A stretch of DNA of 58,829 bases from Azohydromonas aeria (GCF_009760915.1 NZ_VIDQ01000044.1:1-58829); one strand, 5' to 3'; counted from the stretch's first letter, positions 18,585-27,612 are shown. The notes: generated by a model from the sequence alone, not told the origin. Program-made: numbers and translations.

Positions 18585-19652
18585 TCACTCGCTCACGAAC
18601 TTCACCAGCGCTTCGAGCGAGCCTTCGCCCTTCTCCACGTCCAGGCTGCAGCGCGCGTCGGCGCAGGGGCCGTAGACCTTGTCGAAGTTGTCGCAGCGCT
18701 TGGTCAGCGCGCTGACCGACTTGGCCAGGATGTCATTGTCCTGGCCGTACGCGGCCACGGGCTTGTAGAAGGCCTGCACCAGCGAGCGCGGCTGCTGGTC
18801 GCCCTTCTCGGCCAGCACATAGGCGGCGTAGGCGCGCGAGGCGAAGCTGTTCTGCATGCCGGTGGGCGACACCTTGGTGGCGGCCTCCACCAGCGCTGCC
18901 AGCGCGCGCTGCGCCAGCGCGGCGTCGCCGCCCAGGTTCTCCTGGAGCAGCTCGCGGTCGATGCACAGGTACAGGTAGAACAGCCCCGCGCCGTAGCCGC
19001 GCTCTCCGATGTGGCCCGCGCCGGTCTGCTCGCGGGTGTTGAGGTCGTCCACGGCGCTGAAGTAGTCGTCTTCCACCGGGGCCTTGTGCACCGTGACGGC
19101 GTGCGATACCTGCACGGCGGCGTCCACGTTGAACTCCGCGGCATCGGCCAGCATGCGGCCGAACATGGCGATGTCGACGGCGCGGCGCGGCTTGACCAGC
19201 AGCTTCAGCTCGTCCTCAGCCGGCGGGGCGTCGCGCTGCTCGACGAGGCGCTGCACCAGCCGGTCGATCGCGTCCTTCTCCTCGGGGCTGAAGTGCGCGA
19301 GCTGCTCGATCTCCAGGTCCGCATCGTTCTCGGTCTTCTTCTCGGACTTGAGCTTGCCGAATCGCTCGGCGATCTGCTTGGCCCATTCCCGCGCCAGCTT
19401 CTCGTTGATGCCGCCCGCCTTCAGCGCCTTGAACACCTCCTTGCCCATGCTCTTCGTGCGCGTGCCGACATGGCCGGCCAGGGCGCCTTCGAACAGGTCC
19501 GAGGTGCGCCAGGCGCGCTTGAGGCTTTGCGAGGAGACGCGCAGCCGCATGGAGTCGCCCATGAGCGCGCTCTTGGGGCGGCCGGTGTCGTCGCGGTTGA
19601 GATTGGCCGGCGGGTAGCTGGTGAGGATGTGGATCTGGACGAAGCGGGACAT
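18585..19652 (-). CDS. cas7e: Cas7e/CasC/Cse4 Cascade backbone
   Basis: 355 aa from ATG 19652 (MSRFVQIHILTSYPPANLNRDD), chosen for the GGAGG 9 nt upstream; the frame extends five codons to a TTG. Conserved blocks include GRPKSALMGDSMRLRVSSQS, the FGRMLADAAEFNVDAAVQVSHA region and a GAGHIGERGYGAGLFY segment. Six copies coat the guide and force every sixth base out of pairing, which matters for the mini-array target analysis at 21958-22005. Confidence 0.95.
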   Translation of the reverse strand: MSRFVQIHILTSYPPANLNRDDTGRPKSALMGDSMRLRVSSQSLKRAWRTSDLFEGALAGHVGTRTKSMGKEVFKALKAGGINEKLAREWAKQIAERFGKLKSEKKTENDADLEIEQLAHFSPEEKDAIDRLVQRLVEQRDAPPAEDELKLLVKPRRAVDIAMFGRMLADAAEFNVDAAVQVSHAVTVHKAPVEDDYFSAVDDLNTREQTGAGHIGERGYGAGLFYLYLCIDRELLQENLGGDAALAQRALAALVEAATKVSPTGMQNSFASRAYAAYVLAEKGDQQPRSLVQAFYKPVAAYGQDNDILAKSVSALTKRCDNFDKVYGPCADARCSLDVEKGEGSLEALVKFVSE

Positions 19653-19691
19653 GGTTGTTTCCTCCAAGGGGGGTTGTTGCGTGGGCGTCGG

Positions 19692-20189
19692 TCAGTCGTT
19701 GGCCTGGGGCCAGCGGTAGGCGTAGGCCCACCGCTTCTTCACGTCGTCGCCCCACCAGAAGACATCGTTTGCCAGCGCCATGGGACTGGCCTTGTGCTCA
19801 ATCAGCGGCAGCAGGCGCCGCAGCCCGGTGAACAGGGTGTCCATGTCGCGCGCTTCAAGCAGCCGCCTGAAGCGCAACGGGCTTACCGGGTTGCGGTCAG
19901 ATTCCTCGTCGCGCTGGCTCATGGCCTGGGGCAGCGACTGGTCGGTCTCGGCCTTGAGGTGCGACAGCAGCCCGGCCACGGCAGCGAAGCGGTCGCGCTC
20001 CCAGGGCTTCCACTGCCGCTGGGGATCCACGCGGGCATAGAGCCGCTGGAATGCTTGCTGCATGGCGATGTCGGTGAGGTTGGCGGCGCGCCGCAGTTCG
20101 GCGCGGTCGCCGCGGCGCTCGTCGAGCTTTTCCCACCACTCGAACAGCGTCTTGCCTGCGCCGTCGTCCTTCTTGAAATGGATTGACAT
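19692..20189 (-). CDS. cse2: Cse2/CasB Cascade small subunit
   Basis: 165 aa, helical and basic. Begins MSIHFKKDDGAGKTLFEWW and has the RAELRRAANLTDIAMQQAF and FRRLLEARDMDTLFTGLRRL helices typical of Cse2. A dimer lines the Cascade belly and stabilises the R-loop. Lies 21 bp after cse1 and 39 bp before cas7, inside one minus-strand operon. Confidence 0.93.
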   Translation of the reverse strand: MSIHFKKDDGAGKTLFEWWEKLDERRGDRAELRRAANLTDIAMQQAFQRLYARVDPQRQWKPWERDRFAAVAGLLSHLKAETDQSLPQAMSQRDEESDRNPVSPLRFRRLLEARDMDTLFTGLRRLLPLIEHKASPMALANDVFWWGDDVKKRWAYAYRWPQAND

Positions 20190-20210
20190 GCGTTCTCCTC
20201 CTCAAGCCGG

Positions 20211-21833
20211 CTATGCGGCCTTCCTGGTGCTCTTGCGAGCGGCCTTGTCGGCCACGGGCAGGCCCAGCGCGGTCTTGAGCTTGGGCCCGTTCAGGTTCAT
20301 GCCGAGCTGGCGCCGCGCCTGGGCCACGCGCTCGGGCTTCTGCTGCTCCACGGGGCCAGCGCCGACGAACACGTCGTCGAACAGCGCCAGCGCGGCCTTC
20401 TCCAGCACGCCGCGCCAGGCCTCGGCGGTTGCCAGGCGATCCGTTGCAACGCCGTCACGCGCCACGTCCAGGCGCTGCTTCAAGCGACGATAAAAGCCCG
20501 GCTCCGTGCGGCTCCAGAAGCTGGCGTCGATGTGGCTGAAGTCGCCGCGCGCATCGGCGCTGAACCAGGCGTCCTTGACGGCGTTGCGCAAGTACGTGGC
20601 CGCCAATTCGGCACCGGAGAGCCAGTTGCCGACCTCGGCCTGCAGTTCCTTGCTGGTGTCCGGCGCACAGTCGCCCAGCCCATACAGCGGCAGCATCGCG
20701 TCGTACCAGCAGCGGGCCTTGGCGTTTTCCATGTCGAAGCCGAAGGCCCACAGCCGCAGCCGGTCGGGCAGCCGCCGCGTGAGGCGGCCCAGCATGTGCT
20801 CCACCGTGGCCGCGGGCCGCAGCTTCTTCTTGTCGGTCTGTTGCCCCAGCACCCATCCCAGCCAGTGCCGGTAGCCGATGCCGCCGGGCTGGGGATGCAG
20901 CGCCAGCCATTCGCCCTTGGCCTCGTAGTACGGAGACAGCGGGTGGTTCCAGGGGCCCTTGTAGTTCAGGCCGCGGTTGCGCGTGACGTAGCGCTGCACC
21001 AGGCGCTCGGCGTGCCGGCCGCACAGGTCGCACTCGCCCGGCACGGTGCTGTCCAGGTCGAGCCGGATGCGCTGGGGCATGCCCCAGTACACGTGCGCAG
21101 GGTGAACCTGGATCGGCGCCGTGGGCCCTTCTTCCTTCTGGATCGCGCCTTGTTCCGCCAGCCAGGGAAAGCTGAAATGCGCTGCTATCCTAGACGCATC
21201 GCCGCCCCCGGCCATGTACACGTCGCGCTCGCGCACGTTGAGCCACAGGCTGTGCCAGAGCGAACGCGGCTGGTCCGGCGTGGAATGCGTGACCAGCAGG
21301 GTCGTCAACGGCCCTCCCCCGCGCAGCCCCGTGCGGTAGCCCACGCCGCCCGCGGGCGCGTTGATCTGCAGCGTGAACAGCGCCAGCGCAGCGCAGTGCG
21401 GACACATGGCCTGCATCTGTCCGCGCTTGACGAAGTGGTCCGTGTTGCGCTTGACGGCGTTGTCACCCGGCGACTCGATCAACAGCGCGCCGATCGACAG
21501 GGCTTCGCCGTCCTGCCCGCGCAGACTGAAGTCTTGCATGAAGCGCGCCTCGTCGCCGCCGAAGCGGAAAGCGGCGGCATGCGGCTCGAACCACTGCCGC
21601 AGCGTTGCGGCATCGGGCGGCGCCTTGAACAGCCGCTGCCATTCGCCCGGACTGTTCATCGGCGTGCTGACCTGGAGCAAGCCGATGGCGAACTGCATGG
21701 CCGCACCATTGAAGTCAGGACGCGACGCATCGAAGGCAGCGATGCCAGGGTCGGACAGCTGCCCGGGTCTGATCCAGTCGCGCGTGCCGTCATGACGGCG
21801 CACGGGCAACCATGCTTCTTCAAGCAAGTCCAT
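20211..21833 (-). CDS. cse1: Cse1/CasA, Cascade large subunit (PAM recognition)
   Basis: 540 aa. AGGGAGGAATTC directly before the ATG is a strong ribosome site. Begins MDLLEEAWLPVRRHDG and carries a zinc site built from CPHC (about residue 143) and CDLC (about residue 266). Cse1 reads the PAM and recruits Cas3 once a full R-loop forms. First gene of the Cascade operon, with a good sigma70-type promoter about 100 bp upstream and the two guide-matching sites just beyond it. Confidence 0.95.
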   Translation of the reverse strand: MDLLEEAWLPVRRHDGTRDWIRPGQLSDPGIAAFDASRPDFNGAAMQFAIGLLQVSTPMNSPGEWQRLFKAPPDAATLRQWFEPHAAAFRFGGDEARFMQDFSLRGQDGEALSIGALLIESPGDNAVKRNTDHFVKRGQMQAMCPHCAALALFTLQINAPAGGVGYRTGLRGGGPLTTLLVTHSTPDQPRSLWHSLWLNVRERDVYMAGGGDASRIAAHFSFPWLAEQGAIQKEEGPTAPIQVHPAHVYWGMPQRIRLDLDSTVPGECDLCGRHAERLVQRYVTRNRGLNYKGPWNHPLSPYYEAKGEWLALHPQPGGIGYRHWLGWVLGQQTDKKKLRPAATVEHMLGRLTRRLPDRLRLWAFGFDMENAKARCWYDAMLPLYGLGDCAPDTSKELQAEVGNWLSGAELAATYLRNAVKDAWFSADARGDFSHIDASFWSRTEPGFYRRLKQRLDVARDGVATDRLATAEAWRGVLEKAALALFDDVFVGAGPVEQQKPERVAQARRQLGMNLNGPKLKTALGLPVADKAARKSTRKAA

Positions 21834-21931
21834 GAATTCCTCCCTCTTTAACGTCAGACAGCGAACCGTCTTGCGCCGGCTATGGCCAGCTTCGTTGCGC
21901 CTCTCCTCCTCTTTTGTTGGGAGGCAGCCTC

Positions 21932-21959
21932 ATCATAAGCGCCCATCGTTTGTCGTCAA
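21932..21959 (-). promoter_or_regulatory. promoter of the cse1-cas2 operon
   Basis: On the minus strand TTGACG (21954-21959), a 16-bp spacer and TATGAT (21932-21937) form a near-consensus sigma70 promoter reading toward cse1. The -35 abuts the PAM of the first guide-matching site (21958-21960). Confidence 0.7.
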
Positions 21960-22005
21960 GTGCTTTGCGCGTAGCGAAATAGAAGTGCTTTGCGCTCGGC
22001 GAAAG
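21958..22005. promoter_or_regulatory. tandem guide-matching sites with AAG PAMs at the cas promoter
   Basis: Two 23-bp direct repeats (21958-21980 and 21983-22005) each read AAG followed by TGCTTTGCGC and a GCGAAA-type end. They match the mini-CRISPR guide from its first base. Site 1 matches guide positions 1-5, 7-11 and 14-17; site 2 matches 1-5, 7-10, 13-17 and 20-21. AAG is the classic type I-E PAM. The 25-bp spacing means Cascade could not fully occupy both at once. Confidence 0.7.
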
Positions 22006-22053
22006 CATCGGCCATTGAGCAGACGGTGGGCATCGACGCGTGCAACACTTCAG

Positions 22054-22143
22054 GCCGTTCCCACACCCGTGGGGATGAACCGTGCTTGGCGCGAGGCGAT
22101 TGCGCAAAGCCGAAGTGTTCCCCGCGTCAGCGGGGCTGCGCGC
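22054..22143 (+). ncRNA. mini-CRISPR (CreR-like cas-regulating guide RNA)
   Basis: Two I-E-type repeats flank one 32-nt spacer (22083-22114), oriented opposite to cas. Repeat 1 (22054-22082) has the hairpin CCCAC-ACCC-GTGGG and ends ATGAACCG, the same 5' handle as the main array. Repeat 2 (22115-22143) has CCCCGC-GTCA-GCGGGG but a degenerate final 8 nt (CTGCGCGC), as expected of a terminal repeat needed only for Cas6 cutting. The cas3 stop codon (22127-22129) overlaps the loop of repeat 2. The guide begins TGCTTGGCGCGAGGCGA and matches two sites at the cse1 promoter. No convincing promoter seen; TTGAGC at 22015-22020 is a weak -35 candidate. Confidence 0.75.
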
Positions 22144-25039
22144 CGGACGCTTCGCCGTCCGGCGCCTCCTGCTCCACCAGCCCGAACCGTTCGTCGTAGC
22201 GCCACGTCGTCAACGGTGCGGCGTGCCCCTTTTTGTCCGGTGCCCCGTGCGCGTGTCCGATCCAGCACCCGCTTTTGAGCTCCAGCGCGAGGATGACGAC
22301 CCACTTGCCCTTGCCGGGCAGGCCCTCCCGGACGGCTTGGAGCGCTGCCAGGCGATGCGGTGAATCCGGTTCCGGCGCACTCACGATTCGCCGTGCCGCG
22401 ATGCGCACGCTGCTGTAGGCCCAGGCATGGCGCGGCTTTTCGTGCGGATACCAGGGCCGCAGCGTGTCGCCTTCCCAGCGTGCCAGCAGCACCTCCACCG
22501 TGTCCTCGCCCAGGCGCGAAGGCACCTTCGCGTCATCGAGCCAGTCGATGGCGCCGCGGGCGTAGCCGCAAGCGGGCTTGACGCAGTTGTCCTTGGCCTG
22601 GCTGGCATCGCAATACATGCGCCCTTCGGCCTGGTTGGCGTGGAACTGCAGTCCATCAGGAGACTCGGCATCCGCTCCGAACACGCCTTCGACGAGACCA
22701 CGCGCATCGGCTGGGATCTCCACACACCGATCGCGCAGCGCGCGCGCCGTGAGCCAGAGTTGCCCGTGGTGCGGATACACGCCGGCTGCCTTGGGGAAGG
22801 ACTGCTTAACCCAGTTCGCCGCCGGCTCCTCAGTCCACGGCGGAGCGAAGACCCACACGCAAGGCTCGCCGCGCCCATCCCGGGCACCGCGCTCCGTGAT
22901 GCGCCGGCCCTGAGCATCGCGCACGTGCCGGCGCAGCCGGCCCGCGCGCTGCAGCAGCCGGTCCATAGGCGCCAGGTCCGTGACCAGGACGTCGGCGTCG
23001 ATATCGAGGCTCTGTTCCGCGACCTGGGTACAGATCAGCAACCGGCCGCGGCGCTCTTCAGGAGTGCTGTCCTTGCCAAAGCAGCGCAGCACTTCCTTCT
23101 CAATGGCCAGCCGGTCGCCCAGCGCGAAGCGGGCGTGGAACAGCATCCGCTTGTCCGGCACCATGCGCGGCGCAAACAGCTCGTGCGCCGCCAGGGCATC
23201 CGCGACGGTGTTGCGAATCCAGGCCACACATTGGTCGGCAGCCAGGGCTTGTTCGATGAGCTCGGCTACCTTGTGGCGCTCGCTCAAGTAGCGCCAGCTC
23301 AGCGTGCGGCACACGTCGGGCCGCGTGGCGATTTCCTTCTCGTCCAGCCGCTGCGGCGACGCAGCGGCCCAGGACGTGACGAGCGGGAAATCCTCCTTTT
23401 CGATCCGCGGCGCCTGGGCCTGCCCGCAGCCCTGCGCAAAAGCCTTGAGCAGCGCCTGCTTCATGCCCTGCGGCAGCGTGGCCGACAGCAGCACCGCGCT
23501 GCCGCCGCCCTGCGCATGCAGGCGCAGCAGTTCTTCGAGCACGCCCTGCATGTAGGCATCGCAGGCATGGACCTCGTCCACCACCAACACCTTGCGGAAC
23601 AGCCCCAGCAGCCGCAGCGACTGGTGCCGACTCTGCAGCGCGCCCAGCAACGCCTGGTCGATAGTGCCCACACCGGCCGGCGCCAGCAGAGCGCGCTTGC
23701 GGTGGTCGGCCAGCCACGCGGTGCATCGCGCGGTGGCGGTGTCGTCCTGTTGCGCGGCGTCCTTCTCTTCCTGTCCGGGGCGTACCACCGAAGCCGCGAA
23801 GTCTTCCACCAGTCGGTCCTTGCCGTGCGCCAGCACCAGGCTGGCGTCGTCACCAAACAGCCGGGCGTATACCTGCGCGATGCGCCCATACATGGCATTG
23901 GCCGTGGCCATGGTCGGCAGCCCGATGAAAAACCCGTCCGCCACGCCCGCAGCCATGAGCCGGTGCACCAGCAACACGGCCGCCTCGGTCTTGCCGGCAC
24001 CGGTCACGTCTTCAAGGATGTGGAGTTGCGGCCCGTTGACCACGGGTAAGTCGCGGGCCCAGGCCTGCAACGGGGACGGCTCGTCGATCGCGGGAAATAA
24101 CACATCGAAACCCTGCGGCGCCACGCTGGACACGGGCAGCACGCCACAGTCGTCTAATGCCTGGGCCGCCTTGTCGCAGGCTTCCTTCCAATAGAAGCCG
24201 AGTGACTCGGAGGGTTCGGCGCGGTAAGTGAACACGTCGGCATTGGAGCCGATCCAGTCCGACAGCACTGCCAGCCCGGCGACCCACCAGGACAGTTCGA
24301 TACTGGCACGGCGAAACGCGTCAGCGTCCTGCTGCTTGGGAATGCACCACGCTTCATCGTCCAGGAACAGGCGGCGTACCTCCTGGGTGAATGCAACGAT
24401 GGCGGGTGTGTCTTCATGCTGGTGAAAGAAGAATGTCCAGGGCTTGCTGTCTTCGTGCGGCGGCTGTCCGTGATGGCCCGTCACGGCCCGGACCCAGGCT
24501 TCGATACCTTCCAGGCGATCCCAGTTGTCGTCGAAGCATCCTTCAGCTTCCAAGACATGCTCCAACTCGCCTTTCCAAAACAGCATGCCTAAGCTGTCAT
24601 GCCGCAGGCTGTAGATCTTGTCCGGCATCGGATCTCGCTTCTTGAGCCAGCGCACCAGGTCCTTGCGCTGCCTCTGGAACGCCTCGGAGAATTTGCCCAG
24701 GTCGTGAAGCGCCATCCAGAACGCCATCCAACCGTACAGCGCCTCATCGTCATCGACGTGCAGCAGCGCCTTGAAATGCGCACGCAACGTATGGTGCCGG
24801 CGCAGGTACTCCACCGCCACCGCTGCCACATCGAGGCAATGGAAGGGCAGCAGATGGCAGACGGCGCTGTCTGCGTGGGCCGGCTTGGCCTTGCCCCAGT
24901 AGCGCCAGTACGTCGACGCGGACGATGGCAAGCCGTCACTCGCCATTTGGTAACCGCCCCTGGAGCCGCCGAGTTCAAGCATCTCCGTACCTTCTTCCCT
25001 TGTTGCCATACGTGCATTGTTCGTTTTCCCATGGCTCAT
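22127..25039 (-). CDS. cas3: Cas3 nuclease-helicase, type I-E
   Basis: Up to 970 aa. The N-terminal HD nuclease domain has PFHCLDVAAVAVEYL and ALHDLGKFSEAFQ. The helicase has Walker A TGAGKTEAA near residue 345, DEVH near 486, SATLP, and a C-terminal QRAGRLRRH motif VI. It unwinds and degrades DNA marked by Cascade. The start is uncertain: in-frame ATGs at 25039, 25009, 24982 and 24946 exist, and the last (MASDGLPSS, just before YWRYWGKAKP) fits family alignments best. Transcribed separately from cse1, with the mini-CRISPR and the cas promoter in between. Confidence 0.95.
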   Translation of the reverse strand: MSHGKTNNARMATREEGTEMLELGGSRGGYQMASDGLPSSASTYWRYWGKAKPAHADSAVCHLLPFHCLDVAAVAVEYLRRHHTLRAHFKALLHVDDDEALYGWMAFWMALHDLGKFSEAFQRQRKDLVRWLKKRDPMPDKIYSLRHDSLGMLFWKGELEHVLEAEGCFDDNWDRLEGIEAWVRAVTGHHGQPPHEDSKPWTFFFHQHEDTPAIVAFTQEVRRLFLDDEAWCIPKQQDADAFRRASIELSWWVAGLAVLSDWIGSNADVFTYRAEPSESLGFYWKEACDKAAQALDDCGVLPVSSVAPQGFDVLFPAIDEPSPLQAWARDLPVVNGPQLHILEDVTGAGKTEAAVLLVHRLMAAGVADGFFIGLPTMATANAMYGRIAQVYARLFGDDASLVLAHGKDRLVEDFAASVVRPGQEEKDAAQQDDTATARCTAWLADHRKRALLAPAGVGTIDQALLGALQSRHQSLRLLGLFRKVLVVDEVHACDAYMQGVLEELLRLHAQGGGSAVLLSATLPQGMKQALLKAFAQGCGQAQAPRIEKEDFPLVTSWAAASPQRLDEKEIATRPDVCRTLSWRYLSERHKVAELIEQALAADQCVAWIRNTVADALAAHELFAPRMVPDKRMLFHARFALGDRLAIEKEVLRCFGKDSTPEERRGRLLICTQVAEQSLDIDADVLVTDLAPMDRLLQRAGRLRRHVRDAQGRRITERGARDGRGEPCVWVFAPPWTEEPAANWVKQSFPKAAGVYPHHGQLWLTARALRDRCVEIPADARGLVEGVFGADAESPDGLQFHANQAEGRMYCDASQAKDNCVKPACGYARGAIDWLDDAKVPSRLGEDTVEVLLARWEGDTLRPWYPHEKPRHAWAYSSVRIAARRIVSAPEPDSPHRLAALQAVREGLPGKGKWVVILALELKSGCWIGHAHGAPDKKGHAAPLTTWRYDERFGLVEQEAPDGEASGAQPR

Positions 25040-25533
25040 GGGGTGAGCCTATCGCCGCGGCGACCGCTGCGTTGCATACAGCCCATCGCAGGACAAAAAT
25101 CCCATTGACCAGTTGTGATCTGCTCACGCCATGGGCCTCGCCGAGCGTGTTGACAACCACCGCCAGCAGCCGGCCAGCGCACGCACAGCAGCGTGCCGCC
25201 GCGGGTGAGCTCGATGTGGATGTCCGAGGTGCTGCACGCCGTGGCTTTGTCGGCGGCAGGGGCGGCCGACTCGAACTCGACACGGATGAACTGCACCGGC
25301 GTAGCAGCGGCCGGCTCACCGGCGGCAGGCAGTGCGCGGGTCGCAGTGGTCCTGGGCGCGGGCAGCCCAGTGCGCTTGATGCTACGACCAACCAGCCACT
25401 TGCGCAGGAGATTGACGTTCAGGCTGTGGGCCAACGCGATGGCCGCCACGGATGCGCCGGGCTGCTCGCACTCGGCCAGAACCTGCGCCTTGAACTCGGC
25501 GCCATGAACACGCCTCTGGGATTTGGGTTGCAT
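25036..25533 (-). pseudogene. IS66-family TnpA remnant
   Basis: From ATG 25533 the frame reads MQPKSQRRVHGAEFKAQVL, with the helix-turn-helix ASVAAIALAHSLNVNLLRKW, then the linker and C-terminal FIRVEFES and IHIELTRGGTLLCVRWP motifs of IS66 TnpA. IS66 homology stops near 25164, before the usual C-terminus. The frame then runs into unrelated DNA up to the start of cas3. No TnpB or TnpC follows, so only the left piece of an IS66 element remains. Confidence 0.75.
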
Positions 25534-25614
25534 AGGTGCCCACCTGTTCGAATTGGTGGGCGCCATCGTCACGAGCACTTTCGCGCCGTTCAAGATGGAG
25601 CGCCTGGACGCTCA

Positions 25615-26849
25615 CACTTCATCTTCGGCGCGGTGTTTCTACTGCGCCCGGTCGTCACCGCCAGCACCGCGCGGCTCACCACCGCGTCGGTCGTGGCGCT
25701 GCTGGCCGTGGCCATCCTCGGCCCGGCGCTCGTGCAGCTGCTCGTGTGGGTGCTGCCGCAGGCGCCAGAGCTGTCACTGGCGCCGCAGACCACGATGCTG
25801 CTGGTCTCGGGTCTGGTGGCGGTGGCGTTGATGCTCGGGGCCACGCTGGAGCAGGTGCAGCCCCCGCCGGTGACGCAGACGAGCGCGCGCCAGAGCCGCG
25901 TGTCGCTCAACGTGCCGCCGAGCCTGCTGCTCGACGAGCTGGAGCGGCACCTGCAGGAGCAATGGGTCGAGCGCATCCCCAACCGCCGCTACTCGCTCAT
26001 CCGCCCCGTGATCGACCCGCAGCTGCACGCCGGCCCCTTCGCCGGCGAGCTTATGGAGGAAACCCAGCCCATGCCCATGGCCCGCACGGCGCCGGCGAGC
26101 ATCGCCCAGGCACTGCGCTCCAGCCGCCATCGCTTCCTGATGCTGCTGGACCTCTACGCGGCGCTGCTCATGGTGGTGGCCGTGGGCTGCGCGCTGGCCT
26201 TCGTCTACTCGGTGGACGAGGGCCAGGGCCTGTCGCTGCGGCTGCTTGGGGCGTCGTCGATCTTCCTGGTGGTGGCGGCGTTCTGCTTTCGGTCGTCGAG
26301 CCGCCTGTGGGGCCGCTTCGACTTCGAATCGGTGCTCACCTGGGTCGAGATGGAAGGCACCTACCAGACGGCGAGCCTGGGCACGGGCAACGCGCTCACC
26401 GGAAAAGTCCAGTCCTCCAACCAGATCGTGCGCTCGGAGTCGATGCCGCTGCGCGTGTGGCGCGCCCGCATCGAGTCGGTGGCTTTCGGCAAGGACAGCA
26501 CACGGCAGGTGACCGCGATGTTCTCCACCGACACCGAGGCGCAGGCGCTCTCCGACCACCTGATCGACTTCGGCCAGTCGCGCGCCAGCCTGGTCGCGCC
26601 GGGCAGCACCGGGGACCTGAACCGCATTCACGCGCTGGCCAACGCGGAGCGCGCGCTGCAGGGCAGCATCGCTTCGCCCGCGCAGGACCGCCTTGCCGGC
26701 GACGTCGCCGCGGCGCTGGGCAGCGAGATGGCGAACTGCCAAGTGCCCAGGTACCTTAGGCCAAACCTCGGTTCTGCCCGGCCTGTGGCCACAGGAACCC
26801 GGCCCACGCGCGCTTATGCATGGACTGCGGAGCGAAGATCGAGGGCTGA
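25615..26849 (+). pseudogene. decayed membrane protein with C-terminal zinc ribbon
   Basis: Open reading starts abruptly after the IS66 remnant (HFIFGAVFLLRPVV...) with no start codon of its own. Two hydrophobic helices lie near 25690-25850 and two near 26130-26300, followed by a soluble domain (SRLWGRFDFESVLTWVEM onward). Near 26735-26775 the frame is lost; in another frame the sequence continues RFCPACGHRNPAHARLC and MDCGAKIEG and stops at 26849, a typical zinc-ribbon tail. So the 5' end is missing and the 3' end is frame-disrupted. Family not recognised. Confidence 0.6.
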
Positions 26850-26908
26850 GCCAAAAACTGGGCCCCTGTGCCTGGATACTGGAGCGACGCAACAACCCGC
26901 CCTGCCCG

Positions 26909-27589
26909 ATGTGCGCGAACTACGAGGTCACGACGCCGCGGCACCTGCGCCTGCACCTGCAAACGCTGGAGCCCACGTTCTCCTATCCCGGCGAGGCGTA
27001 CCCAGGCTCCAAGGCCGTCTTTGTCACGGCGGGCGAGAACGAGCAGGCCGACTTCTCGCCCTGGCCGGGCGTCTTCGGGCTGCAGCCGTCCTGGGCCAAG
27101 GACGACAAGCTCGCGCGCGCCACCTACAACGCCCGTAGCGAAACGGTGGCCGAGAAGCCCAGCTTCCGGCAGGCATGGAAGGCCAGGCGTTTCTGCCTCA
27201 TTCCGGTCCAGGCGGTGTTTGAGCCCAACTACGAGTCGGGCCACGCGGTGCGCTGGCGCATCGCCCGCCAAGACGGAGCGCCATTCTTCCTCGCCGGCAT
27301 CTGGGAGGAGGCGCAGCGCCAGGAGCAGCCGCTGTGGTCGTTCTCGATGCTGACCATCAACGCCGATGAGCACCCACTGATGCGGCGATTCCACAAGCCC
27401 GGCGATGAGAAGCGCTCGGTGGTCATCGTGCCGACCGCGGGGTGGCAGGACTGGCCGCATGCCGACGAGCGCGAGGCCAGGTCACTGCTGCGGCCCTTCG
27501 ATCCTGAAGAGTTCACCGCCACCGCGGCACCGCGGCCGGCGCGCAAGTCGGCCAAGGACCAGGTTGCGAAGGACGATCCGGCCGCGTGA
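26909..27589 (+). CDS. SRAP-family protein (HMCES/YedK type, abasic-site DNA-protein crosslinking)
   Basis: 226 aa from ATG 26909. The catalytic Cys is residue 2 (MCANYEVTTP), which forms a protective thiazolidine link to abasic sites in single-stranded DNA once Met1 is removed. Other family landmarks are the Asn in ATYNARSET, RFCLIPVQAVFEPNY with the conserved Glu, and the His in NADEHPLMRRFH. The Lys/Ala-rich tail is non-conserved. A stand-alone gene, common in accessory regions. Confidence 0.92.
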   Translation: MCANYEVTTPRHLRLHLQTLEPTFSYPGEAYPGSKAVFVTAGENEQADFSPWPGVFGLQPSWAKDDKLARATYNARSETVAEKPSFRQAWKARRFCLIPVQAVFEPNYESGHAVRWRIARQDGAPFFLAGIWEEAQRQEQPLWSFSMLTINADEHPLMRRFHKPGDEKRSVVIVPTAGWQDWPHADEREARSLLRPFDPEEFTATAAPRPARKSAKDQVAKDDPAA

Positions 27590-27612
27590 CGGTGTCGCGT
27601 GATCGCATCGCC

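Noticed and set aside
18501..20186. 561-codon + strand frame opposite cas7/cse2
   Set aside because: Antisense shadow; the minus strand encodes colinear Cascade subunits with ribosome sites.
22105..22114. GCGCAAAGC in the 3' half of the mini-array spacer as a second, antisense match to the promoter repeats
   Set aside because: Nine bases shared with the complement of the direct repeats, but not in a PAM-correct register; the + strand match from guide position 1 explains the data better.
22427..24049. 540-codon + strand frame opposite cas3
   Set aside because: Antisense shadow of the Cas3 helicase coding sequence.
24925..27138. One 737-aa + strand protein spanning cas3 upstream to SRAP
   Set aside because: The first ~230 codons lie on the IS66 remnant and cas3 5' region; only 25615 onward looks like a gene, and it loses frame near 26750.
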